Assembly (NCBI GenBank): GCA_018398585.1
Contig: JAGTTD010000009.1
Location: 12,219,193-12,283,192, forward strand
DNA from: Simmondsia chinensis
Lineage: Eukaryota > Streptophyta > Magnoliopsida > Caryophyllales > Simmondsiaceae
Direction: 5' to 3'
DNA: 64,000 nucleotides
A model generated the notes under the pieces. The model was not told where the DNA came from and did no database searches. It saw only the letters and a program-made list of their open reading frames with translations. The translations under genes were made by a program, and so were the position numbers. This document shows, piece after piece, positions 63,474-64,000 of this stretch. Within the stretch, counting starts at the first letter, position 1, and each line of letters starts with the position of its first letter.

Positions 63474-64000
63474 GCAAACTACAAAATAATTCCTTTGTTA
63501 TCATGTTTAGAGAGATGAGATTATGAAAAATAATTGCAAGAAATATTTGAATGAATTCATAAGAAAGTGTTGTGAAAGTCTTGAAAAACTTCATTCTCAT
63601 TTATCTCAATCTATCTCTCCTCTTACACATCTTCACATCATTTTTGGTTGTTGTTATATCCCCGAGGATATTTCGTACTCCGAAATAAGCTTAAGGAAAG
63701 TGATTACACATCCTTGACACCTAAAATCGTTTGGTTACCCGGTTCCCGGTTTGTTGGGAAATTCTCCAACAATCTTAAGGCTTACATTCGTTAATTGATA
63801 TGGCTTCTTCACTCTGCATGCTTTGGTGGCAAGTTTGTGAGATTGGATAAAGTACTAAGAGACAAATGGGACTTTTTCTTGGATCTTTCACTTATATGAA
63901 TTGCAAAAGATCACGGTATGTTTTCTTAATCAAATATATATGAAAATCGTAAAGTTTTAAGTTGCCTAAGATTAGTTGCATTATGTTATTCATGATGTAA

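Larger units (their letters stand above)
63129..64000. other. Probable flank or LTR of another element
   Basis: No coding similarity. The stretch holds two imperfect 37-bp repeats rich in TGTGTCGACACA palindromes (63189-63225, 63252-63288), a TATA-like TATATATTTTCCC near 63352, a 46-bp palindrome (63428-63473) and TTTGTTGGGAAATTC near 63750. The combination resembles a plant LTR, but start, end and partner copy are not visible in the window. Confidence 0.35.

Overview
This window is plant nuclear DNA (a seed plant, probably an angiosperm) from a heterochromatic, transposon-dense region. I find no convincing host gene. The evidence is: Ty3/gypsy chromovirus, CRM-like and Tat-clade polyproteins, Ty1/copia pieces, plant LINE reverse-transcriptase zinc-binding domains, a Mutator-like element, an hAT-like element, and initiator-Met-tRNA-type primer-binding sites (TGGTATCAGAGC). 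Almost every reading frame is broken by stops or frameshifts. Clade names rest on motifs recognised by eye, since no searches could be run.

Layout. 1-3.7 kb: AT-rich DNA with a 15-bp minisatellite, a copia relic, and an hAT-like element (2803-3379) with a perfect 8-bp target duplication. 3.7-15.0 kb: a CRM-like gypsy element (3729-15015) containing a LINE 3' end (6299-7296) and a 5.1-kb non-autonomous LTR element (9390-14509, minus). 15.5-22.9 kb: a gypsy relic (16319 to about 19420) flanked by inverted LTR-leader pieces of another family. That second family forms an LTR-internal-LTR-leader array. 23.0-24.1 kb: a minus-strand LINE with its poly(A) read as poly(T). 24.1-29 kb: LTR-like DNA, a copia-like 5' region interrupted by a gag-bearing non-autonomous element (25634-27764), and a LINE RT fragment. 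29.07-29.86 kb: a Mutator-like relic with ~88-bp TIRs and an unusual set of AACCGCG...CGCGGTT palindromes.

30.9-63.1 kb is a large nest. Two Tat-type LTRs (about 30876-32214 and 53335-54489) bracket three related chromoviruses: A (33492-38590, minus), D (about 38590-53309, plus) and B (38746-44481, minus, inside D's 5' LTR). D also holds the non-autonomous element C (45217-47467) and a 1.6-kb solo LTR (51215-52817). The second Tat LTR leads into a Tat gag-pol (54.5-63.1 kb) with both a conventional RNase H and an extra RNase H-like domain. Its gag is split by element P (54717-57502). The last 0.9 kb is probably the LTR or flank of another element.

The most interesting object is P: a structurally complete non-autonomous LTR element (two 437-bp LTRs, TSD GATTA). 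Its long ORF begins with an RRM resembling polypyrimidine-tract-binding protein, apparently a captured host-gene fragment. In the same frame this runs into a small module (WE[DE]ICKLF) that also occurs in element E. Elements C and the 9.4-14.5 kb element carry other unidentified reading frames between related LTRs, so a family of gene-carrying or protein-carrying parasites of the autonomous chromoviruses seems to be present. In-frame stops at glutamine positions (CAG/CAA to TAG/TAA) without frameshift suggest methylation-driven C-to-T decay.
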